A stretch of DNA of 64,000 bases from Rhizobium sp. Leaf306 (GTDB taxonomy: Bacteria; Pseudomonadota; Alphaproteobacteria; Rhizobiales; Rhizobiaceae). A model generated the notes under the pieces. That model ran no database searches. It had not been told where the DNA came from and saw only the letters and a program-made list of their open reading frames with translations. The DNA lies in contig NZ_LMNX01000002.1 in the NCBI RefSeq assembly GCF_001423425.1, positions 930,001 to 994,000 of the forward strand, given 5' to 3'. The position numbers and the translations under genes were made by a program. Below are positions 8,964 to 17,559 of the stretch, one piece after another. Numbering within the stretch: position 1 is the first letter of the stretch; every line of letters starts with the position of its first letter.

Positions 8964-9873
8964 GAGGCTTGCCCTCGCCGTGATGGTGGTGGCCGTGGTC
9001 GCCATCGTGGTGATGGTGGTGGTCGTGCCCGGCAGCAGGCTCGTGATGATGGCCGTCCTCGGGATGGCAATGATCGGTGATCGAGCCGTCGCGATGCTGG
9101 ACCCGACCATCCGGCAGATGGGTATGGTCGTGATTATGGCTATAGACCGCCAGCGCACGGCCGTTTGCGCCAAACAGCTTGGCATAGTCCGAACTCTGAC
9201 TGACAACTTCCGGCGTGCCACGGCAGCAGATATGACCGTTGAGGCAGATCACCGTGTCGGTTCCCGCCATCACCATGTGCAGATCATGCGAAATCATCAG
9301 GATGCCGCAACCGGTCGTGGTGCGGATCTTGCGGATCAGATCGTAGAGCGCTGCCTCGCCGGCGAAATCGACGCCCTGCACCGGCTCGTCCAGGACGAGC
9401 AGATCCGGCTTTCGCGCCAAGGCGCGGGCCAGCAAAGCGCGCTGAAATTCACCGCCCGACAGGTGACGGACTTCGGCATCGGCCAGATGCGCGATGCCGG
9501 TCGCTTCGAGCGCTGCCATCGTATCCTGATCGGAAATCGAGCTTGTCAGCCGCATGAGGCGCCGCACCGAAAGCGGCATCGTCCAGTCGATCGAGAGCTT
9601 TTGCGGCACATAACCGATGCGCAGGTCGCTGCTGCGGGTAACGGTGCCCTCGTCCGCCTTCAGGACGCCGATCGCCATCTTGGCGGTCGTCGACTTGCCG
9701 GCGCCATTGGGTCCGATCAGCGTCACCACTTCGCCGCGGGCAATCGACAGATCGACGCCGCGCACCAGCCAGCGATTATCGCGGAAAATGCCGGCATTCG
9801 ACAGCGATACGAGTTTCGCTGCGTCCTTTGCATGATCTCCAAGCGGCAGGTCGGCCCGGTTTCTCATCAGCAT
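8956..9873 (-). CDS. znuC: Zinc ABC transporter ATPase ZnuC with His-rich tail
   Basis: A 305-residue ATP-binding subunit: Walker A GPNGAGKST near residue 53, signature LSGGEFQRALLARAL near 138, Walker B LLVLDEPVQGVD and the switch His in MISHDLH. It powers zinc import through ZnuB. The last ~65 residues form an extension very rich in His and Asp (HNHDHTH, HCHPEDGHHH, then HHHHHDGDHGHHHH) that lies in the cytoplasm and could buffer zinc or sense its level. The gene is first in znuC-znuB-zur and diverges from znuA across the putative Zur operators. Confidence 0.94.
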   Translation of the reverse strand: MLMRNRADLPLGDHAKDAAKLVSLSNAGIFRDNRWLVRGVDLSIARGEVVTLIGPNGAGKSTTAKMAIGVLKADEGTVTRSSDLRIGYVPQKLSIDWTMPLSVRRLMRLTSSISDQDTMAALEATGIAHLADAEVRHLSGGEFQRALLARALARKPDLLVLDEPVQGVDFAGEAALYDLIRKIRTTTGCGILMISHDLHMVMAGTDTVICLNGHICCRGTPEVVSQSSDYAKLFGANGRALAVYSHNHDHTHLPDGRVQHRDGSITDHCHPEDGHHHEPAAGHDHHHHHDGDHGHHHHGEGKPHA

Positions 9874-9923
9874 GGTCGTCTAAAAATCCTGTTGTCAGGC
9901 CTCTTGCAGACCCTCATGGCACA

Positions 9924-9938
9924 CGTTATAGCATAACG
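9924..9938. promoter_or_regulatory. Putative Zur operator 1
   Basis: An inverted repeat, CGTTAT-AGC-ATAACG, lies in the 109 bp spacer between divergent znuC and znuA. Zur boxes in alphaproteobacteria are A/T-rich palindromes containing GTTAT/ATAAC half sites, and zur itself is in the operon. The assignment is by position and symmetry; no alignment was run. Confidence 0.6.
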
Positions 9939-9946
9939 CAATTGAT

Positions 9947-9959
9947 GTAATAACATTAC
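9947..9959. promoter_or_regulatory. Putative Zur operator 2
   Basis: A second palindrome, GTAAT-AAC-ATTAC, begins 8 bp after the first and lies 23 bp before the znuA start codon. It shares the TAAC/GTTA elements with operator 1. Two sites between divergent promoters would let Zur control znuA and znuCB-zur separately. It is followed by the znuA ribosome site AAGGAG at 9970-9975. Confidence 0.6.
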
Positions 9960-9982
9960 GTCATTTCACAAGGAGCTATCCG

Positions 9983-10966
9983 ATGAAATTTGCCGCAACC
10001 CTCCTCCTCTCATGCTCGGCCCTGATGACCGCATCGAATGCATTTGCCGATGCACCCAGCGTCGTTGTCTCGATCAAGCCGATCCATTCACTGGTCGCCT
10101 CCGTCATGAAGGGCGTGGCGGAGCCGAAGCTGATCGTCGAGGGCGCGGCCTCCCCGCATACCTACAACATGCGCCCATCCAACGCGTCGGCCCTGCAGAA
10201 AGCCGACCTGATCTTCTGGGTCGGCCATGGAATGGAAGCGTTTCTGGAAAAGCCGCTGGAAGCACTCGGCACCAAGGCTGCCGTGGTAAGCCTGGAAGAC
10301 GCGCCGGGCCTGACCAAACTGAAGTTCCGCGAGGGCGGTGTGTTCGAGCCGGAAGCCGAAGAGGAAGGCCATGATCACGGTCATAGCCACGGCAGCGAGG
10401 ATCACGCAGCCGGCGCGGAGGACGACGGCGACCACGACCATGACGGCAATGACGTGCATCTATGGCTCGACCCGATGAATGCCAAGGCGATGGCGCAGGA
10501 GATCGAGAAGGCGCTGGTTCAGGCCGACCCGGAAAACGCGACGACATATCAGGCGAATGGCGCAGACCTGATGAAGAGGCTCGATGCACTCGATACGGAA
10601 CTGAAGACCACGCTCGAGCCGGTCAAGAACAAGCCGTTTATCGTCTTCCACGATGCCTATCAGTATTTCGAGAACCGTTACGGCGTGAAGGTTGCGGGCT
10701 CGATCACGGTGAGCCCCGAATCCATTCCCGGCGCAGAGCGCGTGAAGGAAATCCACCAGAAGGTGGAGGAGCTTGGCGCCACCTGCGTGTTTGCGGAGCC
10801 GCAGTTCGAGCCAAAGCTGGTGAAGGTGGTGACGGAAGGAAGCAAGGCCCGTTCCGGCGTTCTCGATCCGGAAGCCGGAGCACTGACCGAGGGGCATGAT
10901 CTCTACTTCGAGTTGATGCGCGGTCTCGCGACCTCATTGAAGACCTGCCTCTCGCAGGCTTCCTGA
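9983..10966 (+). CDS. znuA: Periplasmic zinc-binding protein ZnuA
   Basis: A 327-residue cluster A-I solute-binding protein. Residues 1-22 are a signal peptide ending NAFA-DAP. Zinc ligands of the family are present: His58 in ASPHTYNMRP, the His in DVHLWLDP, His in IVFHDAYQYF, and Asp/Glu near the C-terminus (EGHDLYFELM). A His/Asp/Glu-rich loop (roughly residues 120-155, EGHDHGHSHGSEDH and DHDHDGNDVH) is the flexible zinc-capture loop typical of ZnuA. It delivers Zn2+ to ZnuBC, encoded divergently. The start is supported by AAGGAG at 9970-9975. Confidence 0.96.
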   Translation: MKFAATLLLSCSALMTASNAFADAPSVVVSIKPIHSLVASVMKGVAEPKLIVEGAASPHTYNMRPSNASALQKADLIFWVGHGMEAFLEKPLEALGTKAAVVSLEDAPGLTKLKFREGGVFEPEAEEEGHDHGHSHGSEDHAAGAEDDGDHDHDGNDVHLWLDPMNAKAMAQEIEKALVQADPENATTYQANGADLMKRLDALDTELKTTLEPVKNKPFIVFHDAYQYFENRYGVKVAGSITVSPESIPGAERVKEIHQKVEELGATCVFAEPQFEPKLVKVVTEGSKARSGVLDPEAGALTEGHDLYFELMRGLATSLKTCLSQAS

Positions 10967-11022
10967 TCTCCAGGACATTCGCGGTGCTGCGACCTGCAGT
11001 GCCGCGTGTTGAGACAAACAGG

Positions 11023-11052
11023 TGGGGGACGTCGAACACTCGACGTCCCCCA
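11023..11052. terminator. Bidirectional hairpin terminator after znuA
   Basis: A perfect 12-bp stem (GGGGGACGTCGA, loop ACAC, TCGACGTCCCCC) extended by one T-A pair sits between the convergent znuA and the RcnB-like gene. No long T-run follows on either side, but the stem is strong and the position is right for terminating both transcripts. Confidence 0.75.
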
Positions 11053-11059
11053 ACTCAAT

Positions 11060-11401
11060 TTATCGGCCGGAGATGATGCTTGCGATCACGCCACTGGTGA
11101 TGCCGACGAGCAGGAAGTCGTTATCCACCTTCACCCAACGCTGACCGCGCGGCGGGGCCGACAGGCGGTAGCGGCGATAATCGCGGACTTCCGCCATATG
11201 GCGGCGCTCAGCGGCCGACATGCGATGACCCCGCACCCAGCGCTTCTTGGTGACGACGACTTTCTTCTTTTCAATGACGACATGCTTGCCGGCCGGGCGG
11301 TGATGCTCCGGACCCTTGCGCCAATCCTGCGCCTGCGCTGTGGAGGCGATCGGCGCGACCAGAACGGTAGCGGCGAGCATGGCAATGATGAACTTCTTCA
11401 T
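11060..11401 (-). CDS. RcnB-family periplasmic protein
   Basis: A 113-residue exported protein. Residues 1-24 are a signal peptide (MKKFIIAMLAATVLVAPIAS, cleavage after AQA). The mature part is very basic and ends in the RcnB pattern: RDYRRYRLSAPPRGQRWVKV, then NDFLLVGITSGVIASII. RcnB proteins influence nickel/cobalt homeostasis in enterobacteria, but rhizobial members are numerous and mostly unstudied. The ATG at 11401 gives a clean signal peptide; the longer frame to 11458 does not. It stands alone, sharing the hairpin at 11023 with znuA. Confidence 0.82.
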   Translation of the reverse strand: MKKFIIAMLAATVLVAPIASTAQAQDWRKGPEHHRPAGKHVVIEKKKVVVTKKRWVRGHRMSAAERRHMAEVRDYRRYRLSAPPRGQRWVKVDNDFLLVGITSGVIASIISGR

Positions 11402-11543
11402 GGTTGTTTCCTCGTATTGAACACACGAGAGAATTAGAGCCCAACCGATGAACGCCATATGAATGGAAGATTAAACTTATGTAATGATCCTAGTGCCTTG
11501 GCGTCATATCTTATCGCAGGAAGTTAAGCGCTACGGGAGCTTC

Positions 11544-13154
11544 TCATACGATTGGCTCGTATACGAAGTCGTCGAAATCAGCGGCTTTCGCACGACCTGA
11601 GGTATCGAAGGCGAACACGCCCACGAACGCGCCGGTGAATGAGCCATGCTCGCCGCGTCCACCTTCGTCTGAGATGACAGAGGCGTCCAGCATCGGTCCG
11701 ATCGGCTCCCAGTCGTTCGCTCCACCGGCGCGCCAGAAGAACTGGAGATCATTGTCATCGACCTCAATTGCCAGATGCACCGGTCCGTCCGGCACCGGCA
11801 CGCCGCTTCCGGCTGGCCAGACGAGCTTTGCATGAGGGAAGTCGCCGGGGCATGACAGTACCGTTACGACGCGGCCAAGCTTCTCGTGCAGCGTGACGGC
11901 AACCGCATGCAGCTTGTGGCGATTGTAGTAGTGGGTAAGGCCTGACACCTGCTGGTACGTATCGGGTAAGAAATCGACCACCGTCTCGGCGCGGTAGCGA
12001 TGGTGCTCTTGCCGCCGGGCGACCAGCGCCTGCTCGAACCAGGACCCGATGCTTTCGCGACCGGTGAGCCGGAGATGTCCGGGGCGTTCCGTCAGGCTGA
12101 AGATCCGCTCCGGCTCCGGTGTGCGCAACCACTGGAACTCGCTCGGCAGCACTGCCTTGTCGAACCCCTGCGCCACCCGACCAGCATCCTGAGCCACCTC
12201 GGTGCCGTTCGTCACGGGGACGTCGACGGCGGGAACCACACCGCCATGTTCGAGATAGAGCCAGTCGTCCTTCCAGACGCATTTCTGCAGCGCCGTCTCG
12301 CGCCCGAGCGGTGAGCGGCGATGCGGTTCGATCGGTCTGCTGCAGAGGTGGGTGTGATAGACCTCTCCTTCCGGCGTCTCCACATACTGCCCATGGCCGG
12401 ACCGCTGCAGCTCCGCCTCCGGTGCATCCTTGGACGTGATGAGATGGTTATCGGGATGTAGCTCGTAAGGGCCGCCGATCGTCTTCGACCGGGCCATCGT
12501 CACAGCGTGATTATAGCCTGTGCCGCCTTCTGCCGTCGTCAGATAGTACCAGCCATTGCGTTTGAAGAGATGCGGGCCCTCGACGAGCCCGAGCGGACTG
12601 CCCGGGAAGATGTTGCTGATGGGACCCTTCAACGTCTTCGTCTCGGCGTCCCATTCCTGCATGAGGATGCCATCGAACGCCGGTGATTTCGGTGCGCCGC
12701 CAAAGCTCTCGGTCCGGTGGTTCCACTGCATGTTCAGGAACCACTTGCGCCCGTCGTCGTCGTGAAACAGCGACGGATCGAAGCCGGAGGAATTGACATA
12801 GATCGGGTCCGACCATTCACCTTCAATCGTCGGCGATGTGACGATGTAATTGTGAGCGTCCTTGAAGCTGCCGTCGAACCGTTTCACGTCGGTGTAGACC
12901 AACCAGAACAATCCGTCCGCATAGGAAAGGCACGGTGCCCAGACGCCGCAGCTGTCGGGATTGCCGCGCATGTCGAGCTGGCTTTTCCGCTCCAGAGGTC
13001 GCCGCACGAGCGTCCAGTTCACGAGATCGCGGGAGTGGTGGATCTGAACGCCCGGATACCACTCGAATGTGGAGGTCGCGATGTAATAGTCCTCGCCGAC
13101 ACGGCAGATCGATGGATCGGGATTGAAACCCGGCAGGATGGGATTGCGGATCAT
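11544..13154 (-). CDS. Glycoside hydrolase family 43 (beta-xylosidase/arabinosidase type)
   Basis: A 536-residue enzyme with an N-terminal five-bladed beta-propeller. It carries the GH43 catalytic triad: Asp13 in NPILPGFNPDPS (general base), Asp126 in SSGFDPSLF (pKa modulator) and Glu192 in LVEGPHLF (general acid). The C-terminal ~190 residues are the beta-sandwich found in long XynB-type members. There is no signal peptide, so it acts in the cytoplasm on imported short xylo- or arabino-oligosaccharides. It is the last gene of the sugar operon that starts at 20744. A long stem-loop at 13186-13214 separates it from the aldo/keto reductase gene. Confidence 0.93.
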   Translation of the reverse strand: MIRNPILPGFNPDPSICRVGEDYYIATSTFEWYPGVQIHHSRDLVNWTLVRRPLERKSQLDMRGNPDSCGVWAPCLSYADGLFWLVYTDVKRFDGSFKDAHNYIVTSPTIEGEWSDPIYVNSSGFDPSLFHDDDGRKWFLNMQWNHRTESFGGAPKSPAFDGILMQEWDAETKTLKGPISNIFPGSPLGLVEGPHLFKRNGWYYLTTAEGGTGYNHAVTMARSKTIGGPYELHPDNHLITSKDAPEAELQRSGHGQYVETPEGEVYHTHLCSRPIEPHRRSPLGRETALQKCVWKDDWLYLEHGGVVPAVDVPVTNGTEVAQDAGRVAQGFDKAVLPSEFQWLRTPEPERIFSLTERPGHLRLTGRESIGSWFEQALVARRQEHHRYRAETVVDFLPDTYQQVSGLTHYYNRHKLHAVAVTLHEKLGRVVTVLSCPGDFPHAKLVWPAGSGVPVPDGPVHLAIEVDDNDLQFFWRAGGANDWEPIGPMLDASVISDEGGRGEHGSFTGAFVGVFAFDTSGRAKAADFDDFVYEPIV

Positions 13155-13185
13155 GAATTTCCTCCGGTATGCACTAGGTCTCTAA

Positions 13186-13214
13186 GATGCAGACTGCTCT
13201 CCTCAGTCTGCATC
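13186..13214. promoter_or_regulatory. Intercistronic stem-loop before the GH43 gene
   Basis: A perfect 11-bp inverted repeat, GATGCAGACTG / CAGTCTGCATC, with a 7-nt loop. On the minus (coding) strand the stem is followed by TTAGAGACC rather than a U-run, so it looks more like an RNA stability or processing element than a full terminator. Partial termination is the alternative. Confidence 0.55.
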
Positions 13215-13239
13215 CCGTTGTTTCCCGCTGTGGGGAGGT

Positions 13240-14286
13240 TCACTTGCGGGAGGGACCCTCGCGTTCGGCCGATGCTGCCCAGAGGTTGATATCGGCTTCC
13301 TTGGCGAAACCGTCGATCTCGGACAGTTCGTCTGCCGTAAACTCCGGGTTCTCCAGCGCCTTGACGCAATCCTCGACCTGTTCCGGACGGCTGGCGCCGA
13401 TCAGCGCCGTGGTCACGCGGCCGCCGCGCAGCACCCAGGCCAGCGCCATCTGCGCCAACGTCTGGCCACGCCTTTCGGCAATCGCGTTCAGACCCTTGAG
13501 GTTCTCGATATTCTTGTCGTTGAGAAACGCCGGGCGCAGGGACTTGCCCTGAGCGGCACGGCTGTCTTCGGGAATGCCGCCCAGATATTTCGAGGTAAGC
13601 ATGCCCTGGGCGAGCGGCGAAAACACGATCGAGCCGACGCCGAGATCATCCAGCGTGTCGAGCAAACCGTCTTCCTCGACCCAGCGATTGATCATCGAAT
13701 AGCTCGGCTGGTGGATAAGGACCGGCGTTCCGAGCGCTTTCAGAATCGACGTCGCCTCCCGCGTGCGCTGCGAATTATAGGACGACAGGCCGACATAAAG
13801 CGCCCTGCCCGAGCGAACGATGTGATCCAGCGCGCCGCAGGTCTCTTCCAGCGGCGTATCCGGATCGAAGCGGTGCGAATAGAAGATATCGACATAGTCG
13901 AGACCCATGCGCTTTAGGCTCTGGTCGCAGGACGCGATCAGGTACTTGCGGCTGCCCCATTCGCCATAAGGGCCGGGCCACATGTTGTAGCCGGCTTTCG
14001 ACGAGATGATCAGCTCATCCCGCAGCCCGTGAAACTCATCGCGCAGGATCTGGCCGAAGGCCGTTTCGGCGCTTCCGGGCTTCGGGCCGTAATTGTTGGC
14101 AAGGTCGAAATGGGTGATGCCGAGATCGAAGGCTTTTCGGCAGATATCGACCTTGCGCTGATGCGGCGTGTCGTCACCGAAATTGTGCCACAGGCCCAGC
14201 GAGATTGCCGGAAGTTTGAGGCCGGACCGGCCGCAGCGATTGTATTTCATGGTGTCGTAGCGGTTGTCCGCCGGGTGCCAAGCCAT
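13240..14286 (-). CDS. Aldo/keto reductase, YghZ (glyceraldehyde-3-P reductase) type
   Basis: A 348-residue NADPH-dependent reductase. It begins MAWHPADNRYDTMKYNRCGRSG, the same layout as E. coli YghZ (GpsA2), which reduces L-glyceraldehyde 3-phosphate. The catalytic tetrad is recognisable: Asp in FDLANNYG, Tyr in the same motif, Lys in ISSKAGY and His in FYSHRFD. GGAGG at the expected distance supports the ATG at 14286; the frame continues to 14343 without homology. It is the seventh gene of the sugar operon and probably reduces or detoxifies an aldehyde from sugar breakdown. The exact substrate here is inferred from the subfamily. Confidence 0.88.
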   Translation of the reverse strand: MAWHPADNRYDTMKYNRCGRSGLKLPAISLGLWHNFGDDTPHQRKVDICRKAFDLGITHFDLANNYGPKPGSAETAFGQILRDEFHGLRDELIISSKAGYNMWPGPYGEWGSRKYLIASCDQSLKRMGLDYVDIFYSHRFDPDTPLEETCGALDHIVRSGRALYVGLSSYNSQRTREATSILKALGTPVLIHQPSYSMINRWVEEDGLLDTLDDLGVGSIVFSPLAQGMLTSKYLGGIPEDSRAAQGKSLRPAFLNDKNIENLKGLNAIAERRGQTLAQMALAWVLRGGRVTTALIGASRPEQVEDCVKALENPEFTADELSEIDGFAKEADINLWAASAEREGPSRK

Positions 14287-14311
14287 CTCTGAAAAATCCT
14301 CCGAATGAAAA

Positions 14312-14339
14312 ACGGCGCCGACCTCTTCTTCGGCGCCGT
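14312..14339 (-). terminator. Intrinsic terminator downstream of the Gfo/Idh gene
   Basis: On the minus strand an ACGGCGCCG / CGGCGCCGT stem with a 10-nt loop is followed directly by TTTTT. It lies between the Gfo/Idh gene and the aldo/keto reductase gene, both on this strand, so it would reduce rather than abolish expression of the last two genes unless they have their own promoter. Confidence 0.7.
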
Positions 14340-14354
14340 GCACGTCATAGAGTA

Positions 14355-15491
14355 TCAGACAAGAAGCGCCAGCGCTTCATCGATGCCGAGCGCGGCCGGT
14401 TGAGTGCAGGTCGTTGTGGTCGCAACGAAATTGCCCTCCTCTCCGGATTTCAGGATCGAGGTCATGACGTCGACGCCATGCAGCGCCCGGTCGATCGAGC
14501 AGCGGATGTCTCGCCCCTCGATCAGTGCCATTGCCATGTCTGCCAGACCTGCGGTGCGATAATTGGCGCGCGGGCCGTTCGTCGGATGCTCCTGGTTGTT
14601 TTTGCTGAAGGGATGATCCCAGTCCTTGAGCGGCTGGATATCCTTGTCGCGGCCGCTTGCTTCCACCACGCCACCGAAGAAGTTCGGGTCGGGCACGTAG
14701 ATCGAGCCTTCCGTGCCGTAGAGTTCCATATTCGCATGGCGATGCGACCAGACATCCCAGCTGGCCGAAAGCGTGATCGTTGCGCCTGCCGCAAACTCGA
14801 GCAGCGCGTGGATGTTGGTCGGGGTCTCGACCGGGATGCTCTGGCCCTTCAGCGGTTCGCTGGTGATTGTGCGCGTCGGATTGGCCATCGACGTCAATGC
14901 CGCGACCCGTTTGACGGGGCCAAGGAAGTTGACGAGGTTGGCGATATAGTACGGCCCGAGGTCGAGGATCGGCCCGCCGCCATTGAGGAAGAAAAAGCCT
15001 GGGTTCGGGTGCCACATTTCCATGCCCGGGCTCATGACATGGCATGTGCCCGACGTGATGCGACCGACGCCGCCATCATCGATGTATTTGCGGGCGAGCT
15101 GGTGCGCGCCGCCTAAAAACGTGTCCGGCGCGCAACCGATCGCCAGCCCCTTTTCGCGTCCAAGCGCCTGCAGCTGCTTTCCCTCTTCCAGCGTGATGGT
15201 CAGCGGCTTTTCGGAATAGACGTGCTTGCCGGCATCGAGAATGGCTTTCGAGACCTCGAAATGCGCGGCCGGGATCGTCAGGTTGACGATCACGTCCAGC
15301 TCGTCATTGGCGAGCAGCTCCGGAATGGTCTGCGCCTTGACGCCGTATTCTGTTGCCCGCTGCCGCGCCGCCTCCGGATTGAGGTCGGCGCAGGCCAGAA
15401 CCTTGATCCCCTTAAACAGCGGAGACAGCGCGAAATAGGTCATGGAAATGTTGCCGCATCCGATGATGCCGACGCCAAGTTCCTTGGTCAT
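14355..15491 (-). CDS. Gfo/Idh/MocA-family sugar oxidoreductase
   Basis: A 378-residue NAD(P)-dependent dehydrogenase. The N-terminal Rossmann fold has VGIIGCGNIS (about residues 7-16), the middle carries the invariant EKP motif (VYSEKPLT near 97), and the C-terminal alpha/beta domain has the substrate-site segment GGGPILDLGPYYI. Relatives oxidise sugars or sugar derivatives such as glucose, xylose or inositol. The ATG at 15491 begins at the Rossmann strand; the 60 residues encoded further upstream are a shadow of the neighbouring gene. It lies 26 bp after the isomerase gene in the operon. Confidence 0.92.
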   Translation of the reverse strand: MTKELGVGIIGCGNISMTYFALSPLFKGIKVLACADLNPEAARQRATEYGVKAQTIPELLANDELDVIVNLTIPAAHFEVSKAILDAGKHVYSEKPLTITLEEGKQLQALGREKGLAIGCAPDTFLGGAHQLARKYIDDGGVGRITSGTCHVMSPGMEMWHPNPGFFFLNGGGPILDLGPYYIANLVNFLGPVKRVAALTSMANPTRTITSEPLKGQSIPVETPTNIHALLEFAAGATITLSASWDVWSHRHANMELYGTEGSIYVPDPNFFGGVVEASGRDKDIQPLKDWDHPFSKNNQEHPTNGPRANYRTAGLADMAMALIEGRDIRCSIDRALHGVDVMTSILKSGEEGNFVATTTTCTQPAALGIDEALALLV

Positions 15492-15517
15492 GGGAAACTC
15501 CGATCCAATATCTGAAT

Positions 15518-16279
15518 TCAGTAGGTCTTGAAGGCGGCCATCGAACGGGACGCGAGCCGCTCGATATCCTTCGGGTTGTCGTGCTCCAGCACGAAGTGCT
15601 TGGCGGGTGTCTTCTTCAGTGCCGCGATCAGTTCCTTCCACGGAACGGTGCCATGGCCGACGTCGGCCCATCCGTCTTCATCCGTGTTCTCGCCCGCTGG
15701 CGCGATGTCCTTGACGTGAACCGCCGAGATCTTCTTGCCGTAGCTTTCGATCCAGGTGAACGGATCGGCACCGCCACGGACGACCCAGGCGATATCCGCT
15801 TCCCAGCTCAGGTCAGGGCCGCCGGCAAAGATCTGTTCCTGTGGCGTGGAGCCATCCGGCAGCTGCTTAAACTCGAAATCGTGGTTGTGCCAGCCGAATG
15901 TATAGCCGGCGTCCTGATAGCGTTTTCCGGCTTCCTGCAGGCGCTGACCGAAGGCGAACCAGCCTTCCGCATCCGTGGGTCTCTGATCGGCTGCGAGGTG
16001 CGGGCAATAGATGGCACTGATGCCGAGCGTCTTTGCGATCAGCAGTGCCTGGTCAGGCTCCTGTTCGAGGAGATCGAGACCGAAATGGCCTGTGGGCATC
16101 GTGAGTTCGTTGGCATCGAGCTCTGCACGAAACTTCTGAAGACCGGCCTCGTCGAGCGTTCCGTAGAGACCGCCATAGCCCTCGACCTCACGGTAGCCGT
16201 GACTGGCCACGAGTTTCAGAACATCGGATAGCGGCGGGAAATTGCGGGCGCTGTAAAGCTGGAAACCGAGCGTCGTCAT
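15518..16279 (-). CDS. Sugar phosphate isomerase/epimerase (xylose-isomerase-like TIM barrel)
   Basis: A 253-residue member of the AP-endonuclease-2-like TIM barrel family. Metal and substrate residues are visible: GWHNHDFEF near residue 129, SWEADIAW near 155, SAVHVKDIAP near 180 and the C-terminal FVLEHDNPKD. Family members isomerise or epimerise sugars or dehydrate inositol derivatives. Its place between transporter and dehydrogenase genes suggests it acts on the imported sugar or on its oxidised product. The ATG at 16279 (MTTLGFQLYSARN) is preceded by AAGGAG-like sequence. Confidence 0.9.
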   Translation of the reverse strand: MTTLGFQLYSARNFPPLSDVLKLVASHGYREVEGYGGLYGTLDEAGLQKFRAELDANELTMPTGHFGLDLLEQEPDQALLIAKTLGISAIYCPHLAADQRPTDAEGWFAFGQRLQEAGKRYQDAGYTFGWHNHDFEFKQLPDGSTPQEQIFAGGPDLSWEADIAWVVRGGADPFTWIESYGKKISAVHVKDIAPAGENTDEDGWADVGHGTVPWKELIAALKKTPAKHFVLEHDNPKDIERLASRSMAAFKTY

Positions 16280-16382
16280 GTCATTCTCCTTGAAATGAAA
16301 CTTTGGTCCGCGGAAAGCGAGAATTTCGCTCCCACGGCTCGTCACCCTCCTGGGGAGAGGTGAACTATTGAAAAGCTGCGGA

Positions 16383-17555
16383 TCAGATCCGCTCCTCGGT
16401 CGCCGCATCGAACAGCGACGCCATGGTCATGTCGAAGCCCAGCCGGACCTTCGATCCGACAGCGTAACGACGGGCCCCGCCGACGCGAACGGACAGAGTG
16501 TGAGCGGCGAGTTTCAGCCAGATGAGATTGTCTGCACCCATCGGCTCCTCGATGTCGACGATCGCCTCATGGATTTCCTCTCCGGCGATATCGGCATCGA
16601 CCTTGATATGTTCTGGACGGACGCCGAGGACGACCTTGCGCCCGGGCGTTAATGGTTCAGATGCGCTGTAACCGTCGAGCAGGAAGCTGACGCCGTTCGT
16701 CTTGAACACGGGACGGCCGCCCTCTTCCGCCAGCTCGCCATCCAGGAAATTCATCGAGGGTGAACCGATGAAGCCCGCGACGAACTTGTTCTTCGGTCGG
16801 TTGTAGATTGTGACCGGATCGGCGAGCTGCTGGATGACGCCGCTCTTCATGATGGCGATGCGGTCTGCCAGCGTCAGCGCCTCGATCTGGTCGTGGGTCA
16901 CGTAGATCATCGTGTTCTTGAGCTGCTGATGCAGCCGCTTGATCTCGACGCGCAGCTCGGATCTGAGCTTTGCGTCCAGGTTGGAAAGCGGCTCATCGAA
17001 CAGGAAGACGTCGACATCGCGCACCAGCGCACGGCCGATGGCGACACGCTGCCGCTGGCCGCCGGAAAGAGCTGCCGGCTTTCGCTGCAGAAGCGGTTCG
17101 ATCTGCAGGATCGCCGAAGCACGCGCGACGCGTTTGGCGATGTCTTCCTTCGGCAGTCCGGCGACCCGCAGGCCGAAGGACAGGTTCTTTTCCACCGTCA
17201 TCTGCGGGTAAAGCGCATAGGACTGGAACACCATGCCGATGCCGCGATCCTTGGGTTCCTCCCAGGTGACGTTGCGGCCCTTGATGAAGATCTGGCCATC
17301 GGTCGGCTCCAGCAAGCCGGCGATGCAGTTGAGGAGCGTCGATTTCCCGCAGCCGGAGGAACCGAGCAGAACAAGGAATTCACCATCGTGAATGTCGAGG
17401 TTCAGGTCTTCCAGAACCGTGACCGCCCCGAAGGACAGCGACAGGTCGCGGATCGAGACGCTGTGCTCGCCCGATACGGCAGAGGCTTCGGGCAACGAGG
17501 TTGCCCCTGGGGGAAATGCGTTGGTGTGTGGTGTCTGGACGGAAAGAGTGGTCAT
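16383..17555 (-). CDS. Carbohydrate ABC transporter ATPase (UgpC/MsmK type)
   Basis: A 390-residue ATP-binding subunit. It has Walker A GSSGCGKST near residue 68, the Q-loop FQSYALYPQMTV, signature LSGGQRQRVAIGRAL, Walker B VFLFDEPLSNLDAKLR and switch YVTHDQIEA. The last ~130 residues form the OB-fold/TOBE regulatory domain of the MalK group (LGVRPEHIKV). The ~35 residues before the ABC core are a non-conserved extension. It energises the permease pair encoded immediately upstream, the closer of which ends 4 bp away. Confidence 0.94.
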   Translation of the reverse strand: MTTLSVQTPHTNAFPPGATSLPEASAVSGEHSVSIRDLSLSFGAVTVLEDLNLDIHDGEFLVLLGSSGCGKSTLLNCIAGLLEPTDGQIFIKGRNVTWEEPKDRGIGMVFQSYALYPQMTVEKNLSFGLRVAGLPKEDIAKRVARASAILQIEPLLQRKPAALSGGQRQRVAIGRALVRDVDVFLFDEPLSNLDAKLRSELRVEIKRLHQQLKNTMIYVTHDQIEALTLADRIAIMKSGVIQQLADPVTIYNRPKNKFVAGFIGSPSMNFLDGELAEEGGRPVFKTNGVSFLLDGYSASEPLTPGRKVVLGVRPEHIKVDADIAGEEIHEAIVDIEEPMGADNLIWLKLAAHTLSVRVGGARRYAVGSKVRLGFDMTMASLFDAATEERI

Positions 17556-17559
17556 GGGG

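Noticed and set aside
16346..16366. Hairpin TCACC...GGTGA between isomerase and ATPase genes
   Set aside because: The stem is interrupted and there is no U-run; too weak to list as a feature.
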